Below are positions 16,763-25,027 of a DNA stretch of 64,000 nt, in pieces (positions within the stretch are counted from its first letter, which is position 1; the number at the start of each line of letters is the position of its first letter). A program made the translations under genes and the position numbers. The notes under the pieces are model-generated. The model saw nothing but the letters and a program-made list of their open reading frames with translations. It was not told the origin of the DNA and made no database searches. Source of the stretch: a virus. The stretch is taken from the IMG/VR virus record IMGVR_UViG_3300042891_000377, positions 40,172 to 104,171 of that record. The stretch is one strand, 5' to 3'.

Positions 16763-16763
16763 A

Positions 16764-17060
16764 TCACTGAGTTAACACCCATTTAACTAGCGTTTTAATA
16801 TCCTCGTCTTTGATCTGTGGACTCATTGGCGGCATTGGGATAGGACCCCATACTCCACTACCACCTGCTTTAACCTTTGCTACTAGTTTAGCCTCTACAT
16901 CTTGACCTTTGTATTTCTTAGCAACGTCTTTATACGCTGGACCTAAGATCTTATGATCAACTGCGTGACAAGCTAAACACCCACTTTTCTGTGCCAATGC
17001 TTGGTTAGCATTTGCTGTGATGCAACTACCTAATAATAATACTGCTAAAATAGTTTTCAT
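16764..17060 (-). CDS. Small periplasmic cytochrome c (c551/c552 type)
   Basis: 98 aa. Signal peptide MKTILAVLLLGSCITANANQ, then the haem-binding CLACH motif at about residue 29 and the axial-Met region MPPMSP near 78; ILGPAYKDVAKKY is typical of class I cytochrome c. It is too short for the usual XoxG/cL partner, but resembles the small cytochrome (cH/c551) that carries electrons from the methanol-dehydrogenase cytochrome to an oxidase. It lies in the same auxiliary region as xoxF and pqqA. The upstream minus strand shows AATAAATAG and GTTAAATAC late-like sequences. Confidence 0.9.
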   Translation of the reverse strand: MKTILAVLLLGSCITANANQALAQKSGCLACHAVDHKILGPAYKDVAKKYKGQDVEAKLVAKVKAGGSGVWGPIPMPPMSPQIKDEDIKTLVKWVLTQ

Positions 17061-17175
17061 TTTAGACCTTTCATAAAAGTTAACTTACAATGTATTTAAC
17101 GCCGATAAACTATATCTATTTATTTTTGGTAGAATTTTGATTGACGAAAATTCCAAAAGAGTAAATAATAGTACT

Positions 17176-19200
17176 ATGATGAAAAATAAACTTAAAAAAC
17201 TCCTAGTCAGTCCGTGGACTGCGTTAATTACATTAGCTGTTATTGTAGTAGTAATCCTACAAGGACCTACATTCGTAGAGTCGGTTAGACTTAGATACTT
17301 TGACACACTGATTAGTGGCAAGGCTCCTACAGAAAATAATATCTATACTGTAAACATAGATGAAGCAACATTAGACAAGTATGGGCAATGGCCATTTAAG
17401 CGTGACAAGTACGCAGACCTAATTGATGACCTGTACAAACATGGCGCTGGCCTAGTTGTTTGGACTGTTATGATGCCAGAAGCAGACCGTCAAGGTGGCG
17501 ATGCGGCCTTGGCATTAGAGTTAGAGGACCATCCAGTTATCCTTACTAACATGCCCAGTGAAAAGTCTAAGAACATCCCACGTAAACCAGGCAGTGCTGT
17601 TATTGGTGACGAGTACAGCGACACAATTATCACCTATCCGGGTATCATTGCTAACATTCCAGAACTAGAACGTAATGCCGCTGGTGTTGGTATTGCTAAC
17701 ACATTCCCAGAGGTAGATGGTGTTAATCGTCGACTACCATTGTTCGTTGGTTATGACAATAACGTATATCCAAGTATTCCGTTAGAAGTATTACGTGTTA
17801 TATCGCAAGACTCAACATTCCAAGTTAAACTAAATGAATTTGGTGTTGAGAAAATGCGCATACCAAGTTTCCGTCCTATCAGCACAGATAGCTTAGGTCG
17901 TATCTGGGTAGACTGGAGTCAAAAGTCAACACAGGTATCAGCAGTCAACTTGCCTACAGACTTTGGTGGTGCTGTGGTTATTGTAGGCCTAAGTGCCGCA
18001 GGTTTAGCTAACCCAGTGCCAACTAGTATCGGTAGCGTATGGCCACAAGATATGCAGGCCGCTGTTATTGGTACGTTAGCTAACAACGTAAACATTGAAC
18101 GTCCATTCTGGGCAGACAATGCTGAACTGTTGGCTCTTATTGTTATCTCACTTATTATTTTAATCTTGAGCCGTTGGGTATATGTTGGCCTAGGAGTTGG
18201 CGTTGTATTGCTTGCGGCAATTACACCTGCAACAATGTATGCGTTTGCGCACTATAACTTCTTGTTTGATGCCATTGTGCCCACAGCAGGCGGTGTACTG
18301 GTTATGCTACACGCTTATGGTGTTAAGTTTATTAGCGAGTTCTTACAGAAACAACAGATCAAGAAACAATTTGGTAGCTACGTTAACCCTACTATTGTTG
18401 AACGCTTACAAAAGAATCCAGAGCTGATTAAACTAGGCGGCGAACGTAAAGAACTTTCAATTGTTATGACTGACCTACGTGGCTTCACAACACTTGGCGA
18501 ATCGTTTGGTGATGATGTAGAAGGACTTACACAGATCATGAATGACTACATGACAGCATTGAGTATTCCTGTGCTAAAGAATGATGGTACTTTAATTAAG
18601 TTTATCGGTGATGCTAGTTTACACGTACACGGTGCTCCGTTGGATGATGCTAATCACGCTAAGACTGCGGTGCGTACTGCACTCGAAATGATCAAAGCCA
18701 TTGAAGACTTTAACGTAGAACTTGTTGCTAGTGGCCGGCCACCGGTTGGTATGGGTGCTGGTGTTAACACAGGTGAAACCTTAATTGGTAACATTGGTGC
18801 TAAGAGCAAGTTTGGTTATGACGTTCTAGGTGACAGTGTAAGTACTGCGGCACGTTTAGAAGGACAAACTAAGTCATATGGTGTGTTACTAATCATCGGT
18901 CCTAAGACTGCTGAATACTGTAAAGATGACTTCCCTGTAGTATGGTTAGACAACATTGCCGTTAAAGGTAAAACTATTGGCTTAGATATCTACACAGTTG
19001 GTCGTACTAATCTTTATATGCACGAGGAGTATCGTAAAGAATATACTCGTGGTAATTGGGGCAAGGCTATTGTATGGGCTAAAAAATTAGTCAACAACGA
19101 TGATGTTGATATTAAACATTACTATGAACTAATGATTGAACGTATGGAACAGGGTGTTCCTGCAAACTGGGATGGCACTTATCACGCCACTTCAAAATAA
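17176..19200 (+). CDS. CHASE2-domain class III adenylate/guanylate cyclase
   Basis: 674 aa from ATG 17176; an upstream TTG at 17137 lies within a probable promoter. Order: N-terminal membrane span, extracytoplasmic CHASE2 domain (YFDTLISGKAPTENNIYTV.. to GSVWPQDMQAAVIG), two or three membrane spans (about residues 320-390), then a class III cyclase domain with metal sites MTDLRGFT and FIGDAS. Two departures from the consensus are visible: the transition-state Asn of VNxAARLE is Ser (SVSTAARLEG), and the usual MAVFG after GDA reads LHVHG. Activity may therefore be altered. The family makes cAMP or cGMP in response to a periplasmic signal. Confidence 0.9.
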   Translation: MMKNKLKKLLVSPWTALITLAVIVVVILQGPTFVESVRLRYFDTLISGKAPTENNIYTVNIDEATLDKYGQWPFKRDKYADLIDDLYKHGAGLVVWTVMMPEADRQGGDAALALELEDHPVILTNMPSEKSKNIPRKPGSAVIGDEYSDTIITYPGIIANIPELERNAAGVGIANTFPEVDGVNRRLPLFVGYDNNVYPSIPLEVLRVISQDSTFQVKLNEFGVEKMRIPSFRPISTDSLGRIWVDWSQKSTQVSAVNLPTDFGGAVVIVGLSAAGLANPVPTSIGSVWPQDMQAAVIGTLANNVNIERPFWADNAELLALIVISLIILILSRWVYVGLGVGVVLLAAITPATMYAFAHYNFLFDAIVPTAGGVLVMLHAYGVKFISEFLQKQQIKKQFGSYVNPTIVERLQKNPELIKLGGERKELSIVMTDLRGFTTLGESFGDDVEGLTQIMNDYMTALSIPVLKNDGTLIKFIGDASLHVHGAPLDDANHAKTAVRTALEMIKAIEDFNVELVASGRPPVGMGAGVNTGETLIGNIGAKSKFGYDVLGDSVSTAARLEGQTKSYGVLLIIGPKTAEYCKDDFPVVWLDNIAVKGKTIGLDIYTVGRTNLYMHEEYRKEYTRGNWGKAIVWAKKLVNNDDVDIKHYYELMIERMEQGVPANWDGTYHATSK

Positions 19201-19211
19201 AGGATTAGATT

Positions 19212-19937
19212 GTGTATCTAATAAACAATCAACCTGTAATTGATCTGTCAGAATATGTTAATATGCAGAAGTTGTTTGATCAAAAATCACAGTTCGATTA
19301 TGCTGTGGTTAAGAGTTCACCGCTGGTTACTCCCGCTCGTTATTATCGCACACAATTCTTAGACCAACAACATCTTGGAATTTCAGATGTAATAGAAACA
19401 TATAATAATTCAGATGAATTTGATTTCCTTCAAGACCTTAGAGATCACGGTCAATTGGCTAGTTGGTTAAGATACAATCAAAATCTTATATACGGACAAC
19501 AAAGTGTTCCTATAATCTACCCAACAAATTGGCTTACTAAACATATTGCAGATGAAACAGTCAAAACAGAAAACGTAAAATATTTTAAATTTTTATTTGA
19601 TTGGTTAGCTGATGAACAAATATTTACTGAGTACGGTCGTGTAGTAGTATTTTTAAATGAGCCGGGAGTTTCAACACCAATTCATCAAGACTCTTCCGAT
19701 GCATCACGAAAAGATGAATTCATTTGGTTAAGTCTCGGCGATAGGAAAAAGTTTTTTGTATACGATGAAAAAAATAAAGTTAAGCATTATTTAACAAGTG
19801 CTATCGGCACGTTTGATGCTACTAATTATCATGGCGCTGATGCGGGGGAATTTGCATCGTGGAGTATGCGTATAGATGGTACATTCTCAGATTCATTTTT
19901 AATAAAAACTAATTTATATAAACATTTTAGGAATTAA
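19212..19937 (+). CDS. 2OG-Fe(II) / Asp-hydroxylase-like oxygenase
   Basis: 241 aa, GTG start after an AAAGGA site. The C-terminal half contains PIHQDSSD (HxD iron ligands), a distal His in NYHGADAG and MRIDGTF with a candidate 2-oxoglutarate-binding Arg, in the double-stranded beta-helix order. The target is unknown. It sits between the cyclase and the DD-peptidase with gaps under 12 nt, suggesting one operon. Two further oxygenase-like genes occur at 27494 and 35739. Confidence 0.68.
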   Translation: MYLINNQPVIDLSEYVNMQKLFDQKSQFDYAVVKSSPLVTPARYYRTQFLDQQHLGISDVIETYNNSDEFDFLQDLRDHGQLASWLRYNQNLIYGQQSVPIIYPTNWLTKHIADETVKTENVKYFKFLFDWLADEQIFTEYGRVVVFLNEPGVSTPIHQDSSDASRKDEFIWLSLGDRKKFFVYDEKNKVKHYLTSAIGTFDATNYHGADAGEFASWSMRIDGTFSDSFLIKTNLYKHFRN

Positions 19938-19938
19938 T

Positions 19939-20724
19939 ATGAAATATTTTATAGTATTAATACTGTTTCTATCAACGTCAGCTATAGCAAAACCTATTAC
20001 TGCTAAAAGTTTTTTAGTGGCAGATAACACAGGCGAAGTTATATTAGAAAAGAATGCCGACCGTGTACAGCCCATTGCTAGCATTACTAAACTAATGACA
20101 GTAATGGTAGTGCTAGACGCCCACCAAAACTTAGATGAAATGATCACATTGGATCGCAGATTAGTTGGCAAGTATCACACTCGATTGCCTCGCAGTGTTA
20201 AACAACTTACTCGTGGTGAATTGATTGATCTTGCTATTGTTAAGAGTGATAACCTTGCCGCATATACATTAGGCGCAAATTATCCGGGCGGTTTAACACG
20301 ATGTATTGCTGAGATGAATCACATTGCGTTTGTACTAGGTATGTCAAATACCACATTTGCTGACCCAACAGGACTAGACGCAGACAACGTCAGTAACGCT
20401 CGTGACTTAGGCAAATTAGTTTTAGCCGCAAAAGAATATACGGAGATTACCGAAGCAAGTGGTAAACCTAATGTAAGTATCAAAGTTAAACGTCGTTGGT
20501 GGCAGTTTGGTAACACTAATCCAATGGTTAGAAATAGCAATGATGTACGAGTGAGTAAAACAGGTTATATAAATGAAAGTGGTGGTTGTGTGGTTATGCT
20601 ACTTGATACTGAATTAGGACAACGTGTGATTGTATTGTTGGGTAGTAAAAATACTCGTACACGTTTCCCAGAAGCACAAAAAATCGCTGTAACAGTTAGT
20701 AACAGCGATATTAATGTTGATTAG
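19939..20724 (+). CDS. D-Ala-D-Ala carboxypeptidase/endopeptidase (S11, PBP7-like)
   Basis: 261 aa with a signal peptide (MKYFIVLILFLSTSAIA). The three penicillin-binding motifs are present: SITK (SxxK), SDN (in VKSDNLAAYT) and KTG (VSKTGYINESGG). Short length and no C-terminal anchor domain resemble the endopeptidase PbpG (PBP7). It would trim periplasmic peptidoglycan cross-links. For a phage this could help late envelope remodelling or lysis; it abuts the convergent membrane/lipase operon. Confidence 0.9.
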   Translation: MKYFIVLILFLSTSAIAKPITAKSFLVADNTGEVILEKNADRVQPIASITKLMTVMVVLDAHQNLDEMITLDRRLVGKYHTRLPRSVKQLTRGELIDLAIVKSDNLAAYTLGANYPGGLTRCIAEMNHIAFVLGMSNTTFADPTGLDADNVSNARDLGKLVLAAKEYTEITEASGKPNVSIKVKRRWWQFGNTNPMVRNSNDVRVSKTGYINESGGCVVMLLDTELGQRVIVLLGSKNTRTRFPEAQKIAVTVSNSDINVD

Positions 20725-21044
20725 TCACTGCCACCACTAGCGGCTTTATCGTCTTCTGATTTCTTATCAACATTGTTGATAGCTTTCTCAGCTTCTACAC
20801 GTTCAAATTCAATTGTCTTACCGCGTAAATGTAATACTGTGTTTACTTTTTGATTCAAACGTATCAAATCGTTGTCTAACATACGTATACGATCAATTAA
20901 GGCAATAAGCACAGTATTTGCGTCTGAAATGACTGGTTTTACCTCTTTTGTAGCCCATTCCCACACGTATTTGATGATGAATCCCATACCCACTGCCATA
21001 ACAATGGGAAAGCCATATTTGTTTACTAAATCTACTACATCCAT
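20721..21044 (-). CDS. Holin-like small membrane protein, copy A
   Basis: 107 aa. MDVVDLVNKYGFPIVMAVGMGFIIKYVW gives one N-terminal membrane segment, followed by a coiled-coil-like region (LIALIDRIRMLDNDLIRLNQKV) and a charged tail. It is paralogous to the protein encoded at 22523-22804, which has the same G-F-P-x-x-MA start and helix. The layout (short N-terminal span, amphipathic coil) resembles XhlA/holin-type proteins, but family membership is unproven. Last gene of a five-gene minus-strand operon; overlaps the DD-peptidase 3' end by 4 nt. Confidence 0.55.
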   Translation of the reverse strand: MDVVDLVNKYGFPIVMAVGMGFIIKYVWEWATKEVKPVISDANTVLIALIDRIRMLDNDLIRLNQKVNTVLHLRGKTIEFERVEAEKAINNVDKKSEDDKAASGGSD

Positions 21045-21619
21045 AACATTATTCCTTGTGTTAGTAATACAATGCCTACAGCCGCTAGGCCAAAGCTACC
21101 CCAGAACATTAGCATACTAGCAGCAAGGATACTAGCTGATAATAGAACAATGCTTAACTGGAACGCAGTGCTGGCATAACCAATCCACGGTAGTTGTGTT
21201 TTATAGTGATCACGATCTGCTTCTAACTGTTTAGCCTGTTTAAATAACTCTGGCTTACCTTCTGCGCCTTGATCATATGATAGAGCTTTTAGGTGATGAT
21301 GTTCTGCTAGCTTTTTATCACCACGAGCATTAGCTTCTTGCCCAGCTAGTTCATAGCTAGTTTGTTTAATACTTTTAGCTTGGTAGAATACCCATAGGTC
21401 ATTGGCCTGTATGGTATTGTTCATTACTTTGCTGTTCAGACTACCTTGGAACCACATGGTAAATGCCAGTAAGGCTGCAAAGACATTAATTACTAATCCT
21501 GCTTTGCTTTTGATCATACTATCAGCGGTTTCTTTCTCGCCACCTTTCTCTTCGTTTTTGCGTATCATTTTGATTACTGTATCGTGTAATGCCATTATCC
21601 ATTGTCTCCGTTTTTCCAA
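21035..21619 (-). CDS. Integral membrane protein of unknown function
   Basis: 194 aa. Charged N terminus, a span near residues 50-65 (AGLVINVFAALLAFTMWFQG), a central charged helical stretch (ANARGDKKLAEHHHLKALSYD) and two or three spans in the C-terminal 60 residues. It overlaps the genes on both sides. Family not recognised; position beside the lipase suggests a joint envelope role. Confidence 0.6.
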   Translation of the reverse strand: MEKRRQWIMALHDTVIKMIRKNEEKGGEKETADSMIKSKAGLVINVFAALLAFTMWFQGSLNSKVMNNTIQANDLWVFYQAKSIKQTSYELAGQEANARGDKKLAEHHHLKALSYDQGAEGKPELFKQAKQLEADRDHYKTQLPWIGYASTAFQLSIVLLSASILAASMLMFWGSFGLAAVGIVLLTQGIMLWM

Positions 21620-22371
21620 CGCTCTAATATAGCCGCATAGCGTGTAATGCTGTGATTAGTAAAGAAGTTAATTTCTCGACGTTTAAGTCCTACTACAAAT
21701 CCGCGCCATACGTCTTTAGTTACCTGCCATGCTGTTGGAGCACGTAAATGACCATAGTGATTCATATAGTACATACCACCAAAGTGTTTGTATGGCCAGG
21801 GCGGAACACGTGCTACAATATCAGCATTGTTGACGAATCGGAAATGTAGTACACCTGTTGCTTCAATTTTCTTAATGTAATTTTTAGTGCCTACTTTTGG
21901 ACTACCATAGGTAAACAAAGCCTGTGGACTAGGACAGTCTTCTGAATACTGTAGACGGTACGCAACCAATGTGGCCATTGCGGCTCCTAGACTGTGTCCA
22001 GTACACCATACTGTACGTGTCTTACCATGATCGTCGGCTAGGTCTTTTAGTTTAGGCCAAATGTTATCTACACTTTCTTTAAATCCACGATGGATCCATT
22101 TTACACCCGAGTCGCTTTTTACTGGACGAGCTTTTAGGTCACTGGCAATATCAGCAAACTCTGTAGGCTGTGTACCACGGCAGGCAATAATCAGATCAGT
22201 TTTGTTTTCTAACCAGTACGCTTGACTACCTTTGATATCTATTAAGGTTGATTTAAACCCAAGTTCTTTAAATGCCGCTTTACCTTCCTTTTCATCCAAG
22301 TAAGCAAGTTCGCTAATTTTAGCAAATAGCCAGGCTTGTTCCGGAAACGCTCGCATGTTTATTGCAGACAT
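21595..22371 (-). CDS. Class 3 (alpha/beta-hydrolase) lipase
   Basis: 258 aa. The nucleophile elbow GHSLGAAMATLVAYRL and the upstream CRGTQPTEFADIASDL are classic Lipase_3 features. The Asp and His of the triad are likely in FVNNADIVARVP and MNHYGHLR. No signal peptide is seen. The family cleaves acylglycerols or phospholipids. Surrounded by small membrane proteins in one operon, it may attack host membrane lipids late in infection, though other roles are open. Confidence 0.85.
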   Translation of the reverse strand: MSAINMRAFPEQAWLFAKISELAYLDEKEGKAAFKELGFKSTLIDIKGSQAYWLENKTDLIIACRGTQPTEFADIASDLKARPVKSDSGVKWIHRGFKESVDNIWPKLKDLADDHGKTRTVWCTGHSLGAAMATLVAYRLQYSEDCPSPQALFTYGSPKVGTKNYIKKIEATGVLHFRFVNNADIVARVPPWPYKHFGGMYYMNHYGHLRAPTAWQVTKDVWRGFVVGLKRREINFFTNHSITRYAAILERWKNGDNG

Positions 22372-22523
22372 AATACTACTCCTATAAGAATTCCAAAAAA
22401 TACACCAACGGCAAAGGCTTTGAACATATCTATGTCATCCCATACTGCTTGTTTCTTAAGCCATGCTTTTGTATGTGCTGGTAAGCTGTTGTGCCATCGT
22501 TCTAATTTAGTAGGTTCAAACAT
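22359..22523 (-). CDS. 54-aa membrane protein
   Basis: Starts MFEPTKLERWHNSLPAHTKA and ends with a hydrophobic span (FAVGVFFGILIGVVLCLQ). It overlaps the lipase start by 13 nt and begins exactly where the upstream gene ends. The arrangement fits a co-translated accessory membrane peptide. Function unknown. Confidence 0.6.
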   Translation of the reverse strand: MFEPTKLERWHNSLPAHTKAWLKKQAVWDDIDMFKAFAVGVFFGILIGVVLCLQ

Positions 22524-22804
22524 TAATCTCTCCGAGCGTCGTGTTTGCCATCTGCGCGACTAATACGGTCTACATCTGGACGTAGGCCTAGTGCGTTAGA
22601 TACTACTGTATCGATACGTATAACGTCATGGTTCATTGTTTTAACACGATTGTCTAATGCTGTGATGATACCGGCCATGCCTTTGATACTGCCAAGCACG
22701 CCTTGTAATAGTAATTTAATTGTAAGGTAAACAAAGTACCCGCCGGCTAATGCCATTGCAACGGGGAAGCCTAAATCGCCAATTAGTTTGAAAATATCGC
22801 CCAT
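22523..22804 (-). CDS. Holin-like small membrane protein, copy B
   Basis: 93 aa. MGDIFKLIGDLGFPVAMALAGGYFVYLTIKLLL forms one strong membrane helix, then ITALDNRVKTMNHDVIRIDTVV resembles the coil of the 20721-21044 protein. AAGGAG lies upstream of its ATG. First gene of the minus-strand operon, with TATAAATACT 34 nt upstream. Confidence 0.58.
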   Translation of the reverse strand: MGDIFKLIGDLGFPVAMALAGGYFVYLTIKLLLQGVLGSIKGMAGIITALDNRVKTMNHDVIRIDTVVSNALGLRPDVDRISRADGKHDARRD

Positions 22805-22837
22805 TAACTACTCCTTGAATTTTGTTATTATTATACT

Positions 22838-22847
22838 AGTATTTATA
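22838..22847 (-). promoter_or_regulatory. T4-late-like promoter motif of the minus-strand operon
   Basis: On the minus strand this reads TATAAATACT, followed at once by AGTATAAT. The same AAATACT-TATAAT pairing occurs at 44675 and 23970 on plus. It drives the membrane/lipase operon if functional. Confidence 0.5.
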
Positions 22848-22855
22848 GATTTTGG

Positions 22856-22884
22856 TTGACTTTTTGATTAGATGACTGTATAAT
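22856..22884 (+). promoter_or_regulatory. Sigma70-type promoter cassette
   Basis: TTGACT, 17-nt spacer, TATAAT. The preceding TTTTGG and the GACTG before the -10 are shared with other cassettes. The predicted start site falls only a few bases before the ATG at 22894. Confidence 0.85.
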
Positions 22885-22893
22885 CATAAAACT

Positions 22894-23193
22894 ATGAGAA
22901 TAACTAAACTAAATGGTCGATTCAACGCTAACAAAAAATGGGGTTATACTTATTCTATAACCTTTAATGGCTTTGATTGGAAAAGATTCTACGCATTTAA
23001 AGCACAGGCCAAGGCAATGTTTGGTGATAGCATTGAGATGAAAAAGTCTTTTTTATGGCGAGAAGATACTGTTTTGTTGCGTTCAGCTCCTTGGGCGTTC
23101 CATTATGGCAAATCATCAAAGCCTATGATGATATACTTTCGCGACAAGACTGACATGGAACAGTGTGTGATGATGTTTGCTTTGACATCTTAA
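22894..23193 (+). CDS. Hypothetical protein
   Basis: 99 aa, basic and aromatic-rich (NANKKWGYTYSITFNGFDWKRF, FLWRED), soluble. No ribosome site is visible; the message would be almost leaderless from the cassette promoter at 22856. Family not recognised. First of a run of single-gene units with matching promoters, the usual style of phage early genes. Confidence 0.6.
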   Translation: MRITKLNGRFNANKKWGYTYSITFNGFDWKRFYAFKAQAKAMFGDSIEMKKSFLWREDTVLLRSAPWAFHYGKSSKPMMIYFRDKTDMEQCVMMFALTS

Positions 23194-23201
23194 TATTTTG
23201 G

Positions 23202-23230
23202 TTGACTTTTGAGTAAGTAGGCTGTATAAT
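23202..23230 (+). promoter_or_regulatory. Sigma70-type promoter cassette
   Basis: TTGACT-17 nt-TATAAT, preceded by ATTTTGG and followed by GCTATACATAAACT, a downstream block shared with the cassette at 32319. Confidence 0.85.
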
Positions 23231-23262
23231 GCTATACATAAACTAACAACACGGAGCAATAA

Positions 23263-23547
23263 ATGGCATACGTAGTCTACAACAAAGAAACAACTAAAAC
23301 AATACGAGCTAAAGCATATGGTAAAGAGTATTATGCCACAGAAGCTGCCGCTAAAGCGTTCTTAACACGTATGACCAAAATGGGCTATCGTAAAGAAGAC
23401 TTTGCCGTAGCAGAAATCAGTGACTTCCGTGCTAACATTGAAAAGTATGAAACAGTTACTAACTTAATGTCAGGTAAACCTGTTCGCCAAAGCGTGAATA
23501 CTCCATTGAGTTGTGATGTTAGCTCAGAAACATATTGGAGTATGTAA
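23263..23547 (+). CDS. Hypothetical protein
   Basis: 94 aa, starting MAYVVYNKETTKTIRAKAYG, with an Ala-rich helix (ATEAAAKAFLTRMTKMGY). GGAGCAATAA precedes the ATG, the same leader as the gene at 23618. The fold suggests a small soluble phage protein; no family recognised. Confidence 0.65.
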   Translation: MAYVVYNKETTKTIRAKAYGKEYYATEAAAKAFLTRMTKMGYRKEDFAVAEISDFRANIEKYETVTNLMSGKPVRQSVNTPLSCDVSSETYWSM

Positions 23548-23555
23548 GATTTTGG

Positions 23556-23584
23556 TTGACTTTTTGGTTAAATGACTGTATAAT
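23556..23584 (+). promoter_or_regulatory. Sigma70-type promoter cassette
   Basis: TTGACT-17 nt-TATAAT with the ATTTTGG lead and GTTACACATACA downstream block, nearly identical to the cassette at 32761. Confidence 0.86.
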
Positions 23585-23617
23585 GTTACACATACACTAA
23601 CAACACAGGAGCAATAA

Positions 23618-23938
23618 ATGGACTTTCAAGCTATTCACAATGAAGCACAAACAGCAGCAACTAACGCTCAAAATGCATTTCTTAAAACATACGGCGAAAT
23701 GGCCTACTGTGGTTTTGCCTGGGTTAATGTTTATGTAGATCGTACTAACTCAACAGAAGCTAAGGGTTTACTTGGTGTTGGCTTTAAGAAAGACTACCGT
23801 CCTAAATGTTTAAACTTGTGGAGCCCAGGTAACTACCATGGTCAGAGCATGGATGTGTTAGAAGAAGGTGCTCGTGCTTATGCAGAAGTACTGACTAAAT
23901 ATGGCTTTCGTGCTTATGCTGGTAGCCGTGCAGACTAG
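23618..23938 (+). CDS. Hypothetical protein
   Basis: 106 aa, with a helical N terminus (AIHNEAQTAATNAQNAFLK) and a mixed C-terminal part ending in a possible helix (EGARAYAEVLTKYGFRAYAG). Ribosome site AGGAGC. Single-gene unit under its own cassette promoter. Function unknown. Confidence 0.65.
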   Translation: MDFQAIHNEAQTAATNAQNAFLKTYGEMAYCGFAWVNVYVDRTNSTEAKGLLGVGFKKDYRPKCLNLWSPGNYHGQSMDVLEEGARAYAEVLTKYGFRAYAGSRAD

Positions 23939-23957
23939 TATGAAAGTTATTAATACA

Positions 23958-23986
23958 TTGACAGCGTCATTAAATACTAGTATAAT
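23958..23986 (+). promoter_or_regulatory. Promoter of uvsE
   Basis: TTGACA-17 nt-TATAAT. The expected start site, 7 nt after the -10, coincides with the uvsE ATG at 23993. The spacer contains TTAAATACT. Confidence 0.8.
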
Positions 23987-23992
23987 AGTTTT

Positions 23993-25027
23993 ATGAATAC
24001 TAAACGCATAGGCTTTGCTTGTAAGTGGATCGATAGCCCAGATCAGGTTAATGGTATCAAACCGTTAGATGATGCTAAACAGTATAACACTGGCAGTACA
24101 ACAGTAGCATGGCTTAACCGCCAAACTAAGGAAGTTGCCGAAGAAAAACTATGGGACCTAATGGTAGGTAACATAGAATCAACCCGTAAGTTAGTAGAAA
24201 GAATTGGAACATTAAATGGCAACCTTAGGATGGTTCGTATCAGCTCTGATATATTACCAGTATACACTCAGTCTGATTGGAGTTATTTTTGGCGCAAGCC
24301 TGATGTCGTTAGTTATTGCGAGCAGGCCTTGGGTAAGGTGGGTGAGCTTGCTCGTAGGCTTGATGTGCGCTTATCTTTTCACCCGGGTCAATTCACTGTA
24401 CTTGCAAGTGATAATGACGACATTGTTCACAGAAGTATAGAAGAATTCGAGTACCATGCGGACATGATTCGTTGGATGGGCTATGGTCAAAAATTCCAAG
24501 ACTTTAAATGTAACGTACACATCGCAGGTCGTCGTGGCGCACAGGGCATACGCGATGTATACCCCCGACTAAGTGTTGAAGCACGTAATACCTTAACTAT
24601 CGAAAATGAGGAGATGAAACATGGACTTGTGGATTGCCTTGAGCTTTATGATCTTGTGCCAATTGTGCTTGATATACATCATCATTGGGTCCGAGAGGGA
24701 GAATATATCTCAAGTAATGACCCAAGAGTTGCGAAGGTTATTGAAAGTTGGCGTGGCGTGCGTCCTGCTTGTCATTACAGCGTATCTCGTGAAGACGTAT
24801 TGGTTGGGCACGATACTAGCGTTGCCCCTGACTACCAACAGCTATTAGAATCTGGCTACAAGAAAAGTAAAATGCGAGCACACAGTGACTTCTATTGGAA
24901 CACTGTGGTTAACGATTGGGCATTAGAACACCTGGCATGGGCTGACATTATGTGCGAGGCTAAGGGTAAGAATCTTGCGTCATTTGCCTTGTATGAACGT
25001 GCTAAAGAGTTAGGCTTAACTAGTTAG
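23993..25027 (+). CDS. uvsE: UV damage endonuclease UvsE/UvdE
   Basis: 344 aa TIM-barrel nuclease. Recognisable blocks: RIGFACKWID start, LSFHPGQFTVLASDNDD (metal-binding His and catalytic region), CNVHIAGRRG, ENEEMKHG, and VLDIHHHWV. The enzyme nicks DNA 5' of UV photoproducts and starts alternative excision repair. Translation appears leaderless. UvsE homologues are known in some large phages and fit life in sunlit surface water. Confidence 0.92.
   Translation: MNTKRIGFACKWIDSPDQVNGIKPLDDAKQYNTGSTTVAWLNRQTKEVAEEKLWDLMVGNIESTRKLVERIGTLNGNLRMVRISSDILPVYTQSDWSYFWRKPDVVSYCEQALGKVGELARRLDVRLSFHPGQFTVLASDNDDIVHRSIEEFEYHADMIRWMGYGQKFQDFKCNVHIAGRRGAQGIRDVYPRLSVEARNTLTIENEEMKHGLVDCLELYDLVPIVLDIHHHWVREGEYISSNDPRVAKVIESWRGVRPACHYSVSREDVLVGHDTSVAPDYQQLLESGYKKSKMRAHSDFYWNTVVNDWALEHLAWADIMCEAKGKNLASFALYERAKELGLTS

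Noticed and set aside
24216-24848. Hydrophobic plus-strand frames inside uvsE
   Set aside because: They resemble membrane proteins but overlap the conserved UvsE frame in another phase.
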